A stretch of 35,534 bases of DNA from Candidatus Heimdallarchaeota archaeon LC_3 (lineage in GTDB: Archaea > Asgardarchaeota > Heimdallarchaeia > Hodarchaeales > LC-3), in assembly GCA_001940645.1 (NCBI GenBank), contig MDVS01000139.1, positions 1 to 35,534 on the forward strand, in the 5' to 3' direction. The notes below the pieces were generated by a model. The model was not told the DNA's origin. It did not search any database and worked only from the letters and a program-made list of their open reading frames with translations. Positions within the stretch are counted from its first letter, which is position 1. Each line of letters begins with the position of its first letter. This document shows positions 16,479-23,432 of the stretch, one piece after another. A program made the position numbers and the translations under genes.

Positions 16479-16488
16479 ATATAAAAAA
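16479..16488 (+). promoter_or_regulatory. TATA box for 16507
   Basis: ATATAAAAAA is centred about 24 bases before ATG 16507, so the transcript should start at or next to the ATG (leaderless). Confidence 0.4.
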
Positions 16489-16506
16489 ATAAAAAAATTT
16501 AAACAA

Positions 16507-17436
16507 ATGGTAATATTTGTGAAAGGATTTAATTTAATTCTCCAAAGAAAATACATTTTTTGGTCGCTTTTTCTATTTCCCATTATAATCTTTATTATTT
16601 TTCCAGAGAGAGTCAGTATTTATGATCCATCATTTTTAACGAATATCAGTTTTACTTGGGTATTTTCTCTTTCTATTTTTATATTAAGTTTAATTGTACT
16701 GTTTTGGGATAATATAAAAAGATTCATTTATAATTTATTATCTAAAGACGAGGATAAAATAGATCCTAGGTTGACTACCTTTAGAGATAAACTAAAGTAT
16801 ACTTTTCCAATGATTTTTGTTTTAGTCATAATTTTATTCTTATCCATCACTAATACATTTGAAGAAGTAATACTATTCTTAGATAGATTTCTTTATTTTG
16901 TCTCTTTTAACTTACGCGAACGCAATTTACCTGGAATTACTGATCTAATTTTATCAATATCTCTTTTTTTCGTAAATTTTTTAGGTCTTTTCATTGGATA
17001 TAATGGTATTATTAAGGAGAGTTCTTTAACTTTCAATTTTCTTGGATCTTCTTATAATTACTATGGTATTCAAATATTAAAAGATGGATTTGTCCAAACT
17101 CCAATCCTGATTTATAGTGAATTGTGCATTTTATTTGCTTTAGCTATATTTACGATATCCTATTACATAATTTATTTACATACTACCAACCGACAAATAA
17201 ACGGGAGATTCATCTTAAAAATTATTTTTGTATTATTTTTATTTCACATTTTGATGAGCGTTGCTAGATTTTCAATCATTTTAGGAATAATTATGATTTA
17301 TTATTCCTTAGGATATAATTATCAAGAAGCATTTGTATTTTCGCATGATTTCCTCGGAAACTTTTATTACAGCTTCATTTATTATTTCTTGAGTTATGAA
17401 ATAATAAAATTTTTCGAGAACAAACAAATTAGCTAA
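16507..17436 (+). CDS. Polytopic membrane protein of unknown function
   Basis: The 309-residue product has about seven or eight hydrophobic helices (around YIFWSLFLFPIIIFIIF, FSLSIFILSLIVLFW, FPMIFVLVIILFLSI, DLILSISLFFVNFLGLFIG, LCILFALAIFTISYYIIYL, LKIIFVLFLFHILMSVARF, IILGIIMIYYSLGY and YYSFIYYFLSY). A charged cytoplasmic loop (LLSKDEDKIDPRLTTFRDKLKY) lies between the second and third. No transporter signature or catalytic motif is recognised. Its 3' end overlaps the convergent gene 17429-17662 by eight bases. It follows the finger protein 15694-16356 on the same strand but with its own TATA box. Confidence 0.65.
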   Translation: MVIFVKGFNLILQRKYIFWSLFLFPIIIFIIFPERVSIYDPSFLTNISFTWVFSLSIFILSLIVLFWDNIKRFIYNLLSKDEDKIDPRLTTFRDKLKYTFPMIFVLVIILFLSITNTFEEVILFLDRFLYFVSFNLRERNLPGITDLILSISLFFVNFLGLFIGYNGIIKESSLTFNFLGSSYNYYGIQILKDGFVQTPILIYSELCILFALAIFTISYYIIYLHTTNRQINGRFILKIIFVLFLFHILMSVARFSIILGIIMIYYSLGYNYQEAFVFSHDFLGNFYYSFIYYFLSYEIIKFFENKQIS

Positions 17437-17662
17437 GCATTCCTCTTAAGTAAGTCAGTGAAAAAACCAAGACAGGAGTTATAAAAGAATTTACTATTTT
17501 AATACGTCGTTCTTTATCATCTTTATGAATTTTTATATAACCCTTCGGTTTATACCTGAAATCTTCTAGTATTTTCTTTTCATTATTACTAAGATTCTTA
17601 TACTCACTGAGTAAATTGTAGTCAGTTTCACTTAAATAAAATTTATTGTAATTTTCAGTCAT
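17429..17662 (-). CDS. Small protein with C-terminal membrane helix
   Basis: The 77-residue product is polar, with charged helices (YNLLSEYKNLSNNEKKILED, then HKDDKERRIKI), and ends in a hydrophobic segment (VNSFITPVLVFSLTYL) that may insert in the membrane. Its ATG overlaps the TGA of the preceding gene in an ATGA junction, so the two are translationally coupled and probably work together. No family is recognised. Confidence 0.6.
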   Translation of the reverse strand: MTENYNKFYLSETDYNLLSEYKNLSNNEKKILEDFRYKPKGYIKIHKDDKERRIKIVNSFITPVLVFSLTYLRGMLS

Positions 17663-18600
17663 ACATTATCACTTTGTTGTTTATCAAATTTATGATTCAT
17701 AAATGCAAAAATTGAAAGAGTTTGAATAATAAAACCTGTCCAGCATAATAATTCTTGTTCTAATTTCTCATAATTTGAAGGGATAATGTTGATTTTTGGT
17801 ATCGAGTCTTTTAAAAATTTATTAGGACTTCGAGAGATAAATTCAACTTCTTCTTCTAAAATACTAGTATTTGTTCTATTCCCCTTTGGAATGATGTTTA
17901 AATGAGTTTTTGAATTACGATGTTTATTGTAAATGTCATCTTCTGGTTGCTGAATAATCTTTATTTTGAAAAGGTCTCGTAATACATAATCAAGTTTACT
18001 TAACAACTCCCATAACTCTTCTAAATGAAACGATATCTCGCGGATACTTTTACCTTCAGCTTTTTGATTAAGTTTAAATTTTAAGTACGCCAATGCCGCT
18101 TTTTCATCATGCTGAGCAACATAAAGGAAAGTGAATTGTAAAAAATCTCTTAATAATTGAAATATTTCCGTTATCACTACTTTGTGTGAATTTACTAAAT
18201 CAATATTGTTTGTTTTTAAAATGCTTGATAAAACCTGATCCGAATTCATTACAGATATATTGATATTGTCATCAAAAAGGGATTGAAACACTAAATTGAA
18301 GTAAGGTTTAAAATTTATCTTAAATTTTTCAAAATCAATTAAAAATTTTTCATATTTTGATTTCAATCTTGAATTTCGTTTTAGGAAAGCGATTGTTTTT
18401 GCTAATGATTTTACTTCTAATATTTCATAATTTGGGATTGTTTCATAACTGAAAATTCTTTTAATATCTATTAAAGCATTTTTTATTTCCAAATCTGTTA
18501 GCTTTTTTTCTTGGTTTATAACATCTATTACCAAGTGATCAAAGATTTTATAATTTGATGGTATTAATGAAAATCTCTTTGGACCAGTATTTGTTGCCAA
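17659..18600 (-). CDS. 313-residue helical protein, C-terminal membrane segment
   Basis: The TTG start at 18600 is supported by a strong GAGGTGAG five bases upstream; the ATG seen nearby is in another frame. The product is mostly helical and charged. It opens with SLIPSNYKIFDHL and repeats a similar element near the end (NIIPSNYEKLEQELL), just before a hydrophobic stretch (CWTGFIIQTLSIFAFM) that probably contacts the membrane. No known domain is recognised. It is coupled by an ATGA overlap to the small membrane protein 17429-17662 and lies downstream of the short genes starting at 19386, so an operon for a membrane-associated complex is likely. Confidence 0.65.
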   Translation of the reverse strand: MATNTGPKRFSLIPSNYKIFDHLVIDVINQEKKLTDLEIKNALIDIKRIFSYETIPNYEILEVKSLAKTIAFLKRNSRLKSKYEKFLIDFEKFKINFKPYFNLVFQSLFDDNINISVMNSDQVLSSILKTNNIDLVNSHKVVITEIFQLLRDFLQFTFLYVAQHDEKAALAYLKFKLNQKAEGKSIREISFHLEELWELLSKLDYVLRDLFKIKIIQQPEDDIYNKHRNSKTHLNIIPKGNRTNTSILEEEVEFISRSPNKFLKDSIPKINIIPSNYEKLEQELLCWTGFIIQTLSIFAFMNHKFDKQQSDNV

Positions 18601-18722
18601 TCATCTCACCTCTATTGTAAAATTTTAATATTGATTTTAAATTTAAGTACATTTTATCGAATTGAATTTTATTCTTCTAATTTTTCTAACAAGCTTGTTT
18701 GAATTATTTTTATAATCTAAAT

Positions 18723-18758
18723 TCAGTATTTATGTCGGTACTTTTAAATAAATACTGA
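18723..18758. repeat. 11+11 inverted repeat, possible terminator or operator
   Basis: TCAGTATTTAT (18723-18733) and ATAAATACTGA (18748-18758) are perfect arms around a 14-base loop. The element lies between the interrupted frame 18801-19055 and the gene starting at 18600, so it could end the upstream transcript or bind a regulator. Confidence 0.4.
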
Positions 18759-18800
18759 TTATTATCATTCTATTGGTTTTCAATTGATATTTCTTTTATG

Positions 18801-19055
18801 TCAGTTTTTTAATGTTATTTCTCCTTTATAAATTAAATATCCCAATGAAATTAATGTAATTCCAATAAATATTATTAAATTAAAATCATGAAATAATAAT
18901 CAATACCAGAAACCAAAATCTCCTGTTGGATAAAATTTTAACAGAGAGAAGATAAATCTGGAACTGAATCCGATTATAAATATAATCCCAAATAAAGCCC
19001 CAATGATCCTGGTAATTAAGGTCCATATATCTTCTACATTCACCAAATATCGCAT
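18801..19055 (-). pseudogene. Two-helix membrane protein gene with an in-frame TGA
   Basis: ATG 19055 begins one base after the stop of 19057-19386. The frame runs 51 codons (MRYLVNVEDIWTLI, a hydrophobic helix LFGIIFIIGF, then FYPTGDFGFWY), meets TGA at 18900-18902, and continues for 32 more codons with a second hydrophobic helix (LIIFIGITLISLGYLIY) to a final TGA at 18801. Both halves look like one short membrane protein with two helices. A single TGG- or TGT-to-TGA change would explain it; a functional 51-residue product or read-through cannot be excluded. Confidence 0.55.
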
Positions 19056-19056
19056 C

Positions 19057-19386
19057 CTATTCCGATATAATCTCTGTCCTTTTTGATGAAACTTGAAACG
19101 TTAAATCATCATAAAATAACTCTCTCAAATTAAATAAAACGATGCGATCTTTTCTTCTTATATGAGGAGGAATATAATCAGGTAATTTTTCTCTCATTGA
19201 ATCCAAACAGTCATCATAAATATCTTCATACTCGATAAATACACGATTTATATCTCTAAGAGGTTTAAGATTGTATTTTAAGCACATATTAAAATAATCT
19301 CTTACAACTGAACTTTCATGAGTATAGGTACTTCTAGGCCTAAATCTATTTTCAATTTCCCTTGTTATTTGATCTATATTCAACAT
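19057..19386 (-). CDS. Hypothetical 109-residue protein
   Basis: ATG 19386 is 25 bases downstream of a TATA box at 19406-19415, so the message is probably leaderless. The product is charged and probably helical (IENRFRPRSTYTHESSVVRD, EYEDIYDDCLDSMREKL), with a possible strand near the end (DRIVLFNLRELFYDDLTF). No family is recognised. It leads an apparent operon that continues with the interrupted membrane gene 18801-19055, then 17659-18600 and 17429-17662. Confidence 0.55.
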   Translation of the reverse strand: MLNIDQITREIENRFRPRSTYTHESSVVRDYFNMCLKYNLKPLRDINRVFIEYEDIYDDCLDSMREKLPDYIPPHIRRKDRIVLFNLRELFYDDLTFQVSSKRTEIISE

Positions 19387-19405
19387 TTCAAATCAATTTT
19401 AAAAA

Positions 19406-19415
19406 ACATATTTAA
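19406..19415 (-). promoter_or_regulatory. TATA box for the 19386 operon
   Basis: ATTTAAATAT on the minus strand is centred about 25 bases upstream of ATG 19386. Confidence 0.45.
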
Positions 19416-19419
19416 ATCT

Positions 19420-19782
19420 ATGAATAAAATGCTAGAATATAAGGGACTTAGAGACGAATATGTAATGATTAAAATATTGATTATGGAATTTATAGCGACA
19501 ATTTCGTTAATTTATGGGATTCTTCAATTTTCTGAATAAAAAAAATTATGGAAGTGTCTTTCGGAGCAGAATTAGAGTTTTTTGTAATATCAGTTTTAAA
19601 TTAATATATATCAATAAACCATCCTCCAAAAATTTCACCCGGAATTCCTAATAATGTAATAAGAGTTGGGATAAGTGAGTTGAATTTACATTTCAGGTAA
19701 GTTGATCTCTTTCCTTAGGTACTTACTATCTAGAAGTCTCTGTAGATAAAAGTTTACTAACTCGATAATCTAGTCATTATTC
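19420..19782. other. Intergenic region with two weak frames
   Basis: On the plus strand an ATG at 19420 opens 39 codons (to 19539) ending in a hydrophobic helix (IATISLIYGILQF), but it starts only a few bases from the TATA box used by the opposite gene. On the minus strand 19604-19714 is open without a start codon and reads SLIPTLITLLGIPGEIFGGW, like part of a membrane protein. Both may be gene remains. Neither is assigned a function. Confidence 0.25.
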
Positions 19783-20886
19783 ATGTCATTTTCAGAATTT
19801 GCAAGTTGGCAAAGAGAAGCTTCAATGTTGTTATCAGAATATCACCCAAAATTTGTCCATAAATTACAAATTAATGAACAATCAAATATTCATCCAGATA
19901 AATCAAATTTTAATAAAAATAATGTAAGTCAAAAATTTAAAACAAATTATCCAGTAATAAAGGTAAGTTCATATTTTGATATTAACAAAATAGTTGGGAA
20001 ATTAAAAGGATATTTTGAAGCTTATGGCATCAAAATTCTTTATCGGGGACAGGGAAAGCGTTATAGACTGGAACAATTTCCCTCATTGTTTCGCAAACAC
20101 TTATCTTATAATTCAGACACGAAGAAAGAAGTTGGAATTACACCGTATAAATCCCTGTTAATGGTTTATGAAGCATTTTTGGAAGAAGTAGAAAAAAGGA
20201 TTGTTACTCAAAATAAATCTAACACTTCAAATGAATCATTACTTTCTTTAGAGCCAAGATTGGCTCATTATGGTATTAATTCAAGATATATTGATCTGGT
20301 TGATAACTTACAAATTGCATTATGGTTTACATATATGTCTCTAAAAGAGAAGCGACCCTATACTATCGATTCTAGATACTTATTTATTTATGGAGTAATA
20401 GCTAATAATAAGGTAGGCAAGGGAGTATTTGATGGTAAATTTCAGAGATTAGTCAATTTAAGAGAAGCAACGCCACCTAGTAGTTTGCGGCCACATATTC
20501 AACATGCATGGTCATTATCTGATTTAAGATTATTATCTTATGAGAACTATCATAAAAATGTTAATCACCACTATACAGATCGGGGTATTGATTTAGCAGG
20601 ATACCATAAATATGTACTCTGCGTATTAGAAATCGACAAATCATTGATAGAAGAATTATTGACAATTAATAATAAACTACCCAAAATTTTAGACTTTGAA
20701 ATAATGTTTCCGTCGTATGAGAAGGATACGTATCATGCAGATTTGAAAGCTTTATTCAATAATTCGAAATTACCAACCGTTGTTGCAGGTAATCTTAAAA
20801 TTAAATATTCGACTGATACAGAATTACATAAACCAGAGAGTTGTGAAAAAATAATAAAACGTTATTTTAACGAGATAGATCAATAA
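19783..20886 (+). CDS. FRG-domain protein
   Basis: The 367-residue product contains the FRG pattern: ILYRGQ (residues 85-90), FPSLFRKHL (99-107), then RLAHYGINSRYIDLVDNLQIALWF (159-182), which matches the family's conserved YRGQ, PSLxR and HxGxxTRxxDxT..ALxFA elements. An N-terminal region of about 60 polar residues precedes it. FRG proteins occur as toxins or effectors in defence and conflict systems, and the fold has been linked to ADP-ribosyltransferases; activity here is not shown. No signal peptide or helix is seen, so it is cytoplasmic. It is convergent with the membrane protein 20996-22129. No antitoxin-like partner is obvious upstream on the same strand. Confidence 0.8.
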   Translation: MSFSEFASWQREASMLLSEYHPKFVHKLQINEQSNIHPDKSNFNKNNVSQKFKTNYPVIKVSSYFDINKIVGKLKGYFEAYGIKILYRGQGKRYRLEQFPSLFRKHLSYNSDTKKEVGITPYKSLLMVYEAFLEEVEKRIVTQNKSNTSNESLLSLEPRLAHYGINSRYIDLVDNLQIALWFTYMSLKEKRPYTIDSRYLFIYGVIANNKVGKGVFDGKFQRLVNLREATPPSSLRPHIQHAWSLSDLRLLSYENYHKNVNHHYTDRGIDLAGYHKYVLCVLEIDKSLIEELLTINNKLPKILDFEIMFPSYEKDTYHADLKALFNNSKLPTVVAGNLKIKYSTDTELHKPESCEKIIKRYFNEIDQ

Positions 20887-20995
20887 CTATCTTTTAGTTG
20901 ATAATAGATCCTAGGTTTACTTTTTTTTGTCACATTTTTCCTACAAAGAAAGTTGATTATAAATTCAAGGACGCAACTCTTCCAATACTGATTTT

Positions 20996-22129
20996 TCATA
21001 ATCTATTTAATGAGCTTATTTCTTTCAATGTATCTTCAGGTATGGAATCGACATACGATTTGATTCTCAGAGGGAAATTCTTGAAATTGGACTTTTCAGA
21101 AACTTTGGCCGAATCTATTACTTCATATAATTTTTTAGCTTCGAATAATAACTTATCAGTTATTAGAATTAATTCCGGTCCATAATAGAGAATAATGATT
21201 ATGGCAATTAAAAATAATAACTGAATAAGTGAAAATACTCCTCTAGTTATTATTCCTGAATCAGAAAAACCGATCGATTCTTCGATTACAACAAGTAAAA
21301 TAGATATTGTTCCAAAAAACATCCAAAATATTCTTGATATGATAATTGATCTTGATTTACCCGCAATTGACGATGTAATTAAATTATAGATTAAAAAGAA
21401 ATAAATCAAATATAAAGGATATGCTAATCGAGCAAAAGGTATATTAAAAAATTCAAATACTCCATAGACTGTTCCTATGTAAGCTGATCCCGTTCCAAAG
21501 GTTAAATCTAGAAGAACTTTAAAATCGAAAATACCAAGTGCCATAAATAACCATACGAAAAAATCTAATATGATTCGGATAAGTTGATCAATTAAAAGGA
21601 CAACAATAACGATTTTTTCAATCGTATTATTACTTTTCCAGTGTTTTAACCGAATAACAAAAATAAAAAGGCTTAACATACCAATCCAAGAAATTAATCT
21701 GCCTGCAAGTGCCAATTCCAGTGCAGAAGCTTGTATCCATGATGGAAAATCACCAAGAACAAGTAATGAGCTTAAATTTGAGAAATATTCATCAAAAAGA
21801 TGCCACAAAAAAAGATTAACCACTGTTCCAAAAATGAATAGTGAAAACAACAGATAATCAATTGAATGGAATTCGAAATAAAATCTAATTAATTTGTAAA
21901 TTAGAAAAATTCCAATTAAAATCGATAAGATGTAATAATAAAAATTAAAATCCAGGGTATTATGTAATAATGGTTTCAAAACCATACCAGTATCAAAATT
22001 ACGCATAATTTTAATAATCAATATAACTAAACTATAAATAACAACTGAAACAAAAAAATAAAAAGGAATTTTTACTTCGTTATTAAATCGATTCTTAAAA
22101 ACGTAATATTTTGATGCTAAAGAGTTCAA
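20996..22129 (-). CDS. Polytopic membrane protein with cytoplasmic tail
   Basis: TTG 22129, 14 bases after the predicted transcript start, gives 377 residues. About eight or nine hydrophobic helices occupy residues 20-325, beginning with FYFFVSVVIYSLVILII and ending with LIQLLFLIAIIIILYYG. A tail of about 50 residues follows (ITDKLLFEAKKLYEVIDSAK, then SIPEDTLKEISSL), charged and helical. The layout resembles archaeal seven-helix sensor domains that carry a cytoplasmic output, but no kinase, GTPase or DNA-binding motif is present. Function unknown. The TAGGTAAACCTA site at 22240-22251 lies 70 bases upstream of its TATA box. Confidence 0.65.
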   Translation of the reverse strand: MNSLASKYYVFKNRFNNEVKIPFYFFVSVVIYSLVILIIKIMRNFDTGMVLKPLLHNTLDFNFYYYILSILIGIFLIYKLIRFYFEFHSIDYLLFSLFIFGTVVNLFLWHLFDEYFSNLSSLLVLGDFPSWIQASALELALAGRLISWIGMLSLFIFVIRLKHWKSNNTIEKIVIVVLLIDQLIRIILDFFVWLFMALGIFDFKVLLDLTFGTGSAYIGTVYGVFEFFNIPFARLAYPLYLIYFFLIYNLITSSIAGKSRSIIISRIFWMFFGTISILLVVIEESIGFSDSGIITRGVFSLIQLLFLIAIIIILYYGPELILITDKLLFEAKKLYEVIDSAKVSEKSNFKNFPLRIKSYVDSIPEDTLKEISSLNRL

Positions 22130-22160
22130 TACCTTTAATTTTCCTATTCGAGTTTTGTTT

Positions 22161-22172
22161 GTTTAATTATAA
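22161..22172 (-). promoter_or_regulatory. TATA box for the 22129 gene
   Basis: TTATAATTAAAC on the minus strand, centred about 38 bases upstream of the TTG start, predicts a leader of about 14 bases. Confidence 0.4.
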
Positions 22173-22239
22173 GAAAAATCCTCAGTAAAAATCGCTGAAA
22201 ATAACTATCTATCTATAAAAATATTTCTTGAATTCTTAT

Positions 22240-22251
22240 TAGGTAAACCTA
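22240..22251. promoter_or_regulatory. TAGGTAAACCTA near-palindrome
   Basis: The 12 bases are identical to those at 2211-2222 and differ at one position from the palindrome core at 1963-1974. It lies upstream of the polytopic membrane protein gene. The rest of 22130-22491 holds only this site, the TATA box and the hairpin at 22434-22479. Confidence 0.35.
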
Positions 22252-22433
22252 GAAATCGTCCAAACTATTCTTAGCTCAGGTGTGTCAGATTCCAATCTTG
22301 GGATTACAAGATTATCCATTCTCACTAACTAATAAATTTTTCTAAAATTATAAAAATTCAATAATTTCTTTCTTTGTAAATGGAACCTAAAACATGTTTA
22401 TTCTTATGCACAAAGTGGAACGAGTTTTACATC

Positions 22434-22479
22434 AAGTAATCATGCTTTAGTATTCCATAAAGAATAGAATTGATTACTT
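22434..22479. terminator. Nested inverted repeat downstream of the nuclease gene
   Basis: AAGTAATCA (22434-22442) and TGATTACTT (22471-22479) are perfect 9-base arms, with TATTC/GAATA nested inside. It begins 13 bases after the end of the nuclease gene (22492), where a transcript end would be expected. Archaeal terminators are usually T-runs, so the role is uncertain. Confidence 0.35.
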
Positions 22480-22491
22480 AAACGAGATTCA

Positions 22492-23043
22492 CTATATTTT
22501 TTCTCTATTCTTTTGTATCCATGTAAGAAAATCACCATATTCAACAAATCGTGTTGTCACTCCTAGGGATGGGTGAAACTGTAAATTTTTATCATTAGTG
22601 AAAACCCCACACTTTACAATGGTTTTTGGTAATCCCCAAAATTCCACTATTGATTTTTTTAGTTGCAATACTTGTTCTAAAACCTTATTTCTACTTTTAG
22701 TTCTTTTAACCTTAGCTGTGCTTCCAGTTTTTGAAAAATCGAGATATTTTGTCTCAACTAACAATATTTTCATATTATTTGTAAGAAAAACAAAATCAAC
22801 TTTACCAAGATCCGTTCTATTGTGGATTATTGCTTCTTCATACATTAGCAATCTGGTAACATCTGGAAAATATTGTTCTATATGTAAAAGTAGATATAAT
22901 TGAAGAGATTTCTCGTTCTCAGCTCGAAAATACTCTGGATGTCTAATATCCATTTTGGTATTTTCAAGAATTAAAGGATTAATAGGTAGTTTTATCTCTT
23001 TTTTAATTGATTTCAATAGAAAGTGTTCCATATTATTGTTCAT
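22492..23043 (-). CDS. Small PD-(D/E)XK nuclease-like protein
   Basis: The 183-residue product has the restriction-type core: acidic residues in an early helix (AENEKSLQLYLLLHIEQYF), then GKVDFVFLTNNMKILLVETKYL, where D83 and E97-T98-K99 fit the D ... ExK metal-binding motif at a beta hairpin. A helix (NKVLEQVLQLKKSIVEFW) and a further strand (TIVKCGVFTND) complete the minimal fold. It carries no DNA-binding domain of its own. It lies 390 bases downstream of the giant ATPase gene (23433-28592) on the same strand, separated by gene fragments; it might be the effector of that system. The nuclease call is made on motif order, not on similarity search. Confidence 0.75.
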   Translation of the reverse strand: MNNNMEHFLLKSIKKEIKLPINPLILENTKMDIRHPEYFRAENEKSLQLYLLLHIEQYFPDVTRLLMYEEAIIHNRTDLGKVDFVFLTNNMKILLVETKYLDFSKTGSTAKVKRTKSRNKVLEQVLQLKKSIVEFWGLPKTIVKCGVFTNDKNLQFHPSLGVTTRFVEYGDFLTWIQKNREKI

Positions 23044-23052
23044 ATTATTTTA

Positions 23053-23250
23053 TCACCATAATTTATTTTCACGTTGTAATTCTAGTCTAACCTTATTATT
23101 GGGAAAATTTACATCCCTTAGATACACTGCTATTTCAGAATTATCCGACTTTATTGGATTAAAGTATTCAGGGGCTATAATCCAATTCAAAACAGATGAT
23201 ACACAATAATGGGTAATCCTGAATCTTCTATTACACAGCAGTGTTTTTTT
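23053..23250 (-). pseudogene. Startless open frame upstream of the nuclease gene
   Basis: Sixty-five codons are open between TAG 23251-23253 and TGA 23053-23055, ten bases before ATG 23043. The frame reads as a protein (VLNWIIAPEYFNP, NSEIAVYLRDVNFPNNKVRL), but has no ATG or GTG near its front; a TTG exists at the VLNW position. It may be the C-terminal end of a lost gene that formed an operon with the nuclease. Confidence 0.3.
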
Positions 23251-23411
23251 CTAATAAGGATCTCGGAGGTTATCCGGAACTGTTACCACTAATACCTTAT
23301 TCTATTAATGGAACATAATACAATACTTTGATTGTATCTCAAAATTATGATGAATCTGTAAGTATACAATTAAACCAGGGATATTTTAACTTTTGTATTT
23401 CAATTCCATAG
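23223..23411 (+). pseudogene. Decayed gene end with in-frame TAA
   Basis: On the plus strand the frame reads FFSNKDLGGYPELLPLIPYS, then TAA at 23316-23318, then YNTLIVSQNYDESVSIQLNQ and a terminal TAG at 23409. The run of seven T at 23243-23249 offers a frameshift point to MGNPESSITQQ upstream. The text looks like the end of an exported beta-rich protein. No intact relative is present in the window. Confidence 0.35.
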
Positions 23412-23432
23412 TTCTATTTATAATTATTATTA

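Noticed and set aside
20898..21185. 95-codon plus-strand frame after the FRG gene
   Set aside because: It lies mostly antisense to the 3' end of the polytopic membrane protein gene and shows no independent coding signs.
22269..22310. TAGCTCAGG followed by GATTCCAATC, reminiscent of tRNA A and B boxes
   Set aside because: The spacing between the two is far too short for a tRNA, and no acceptor stem or anticodon arm can be folded.
22955..23209. 84-codon plus-strand frame
   Set aside because: It overlaps the front of the nuclease gene in antisense; the minus-strand reading has the catalytic motif and a proper start.
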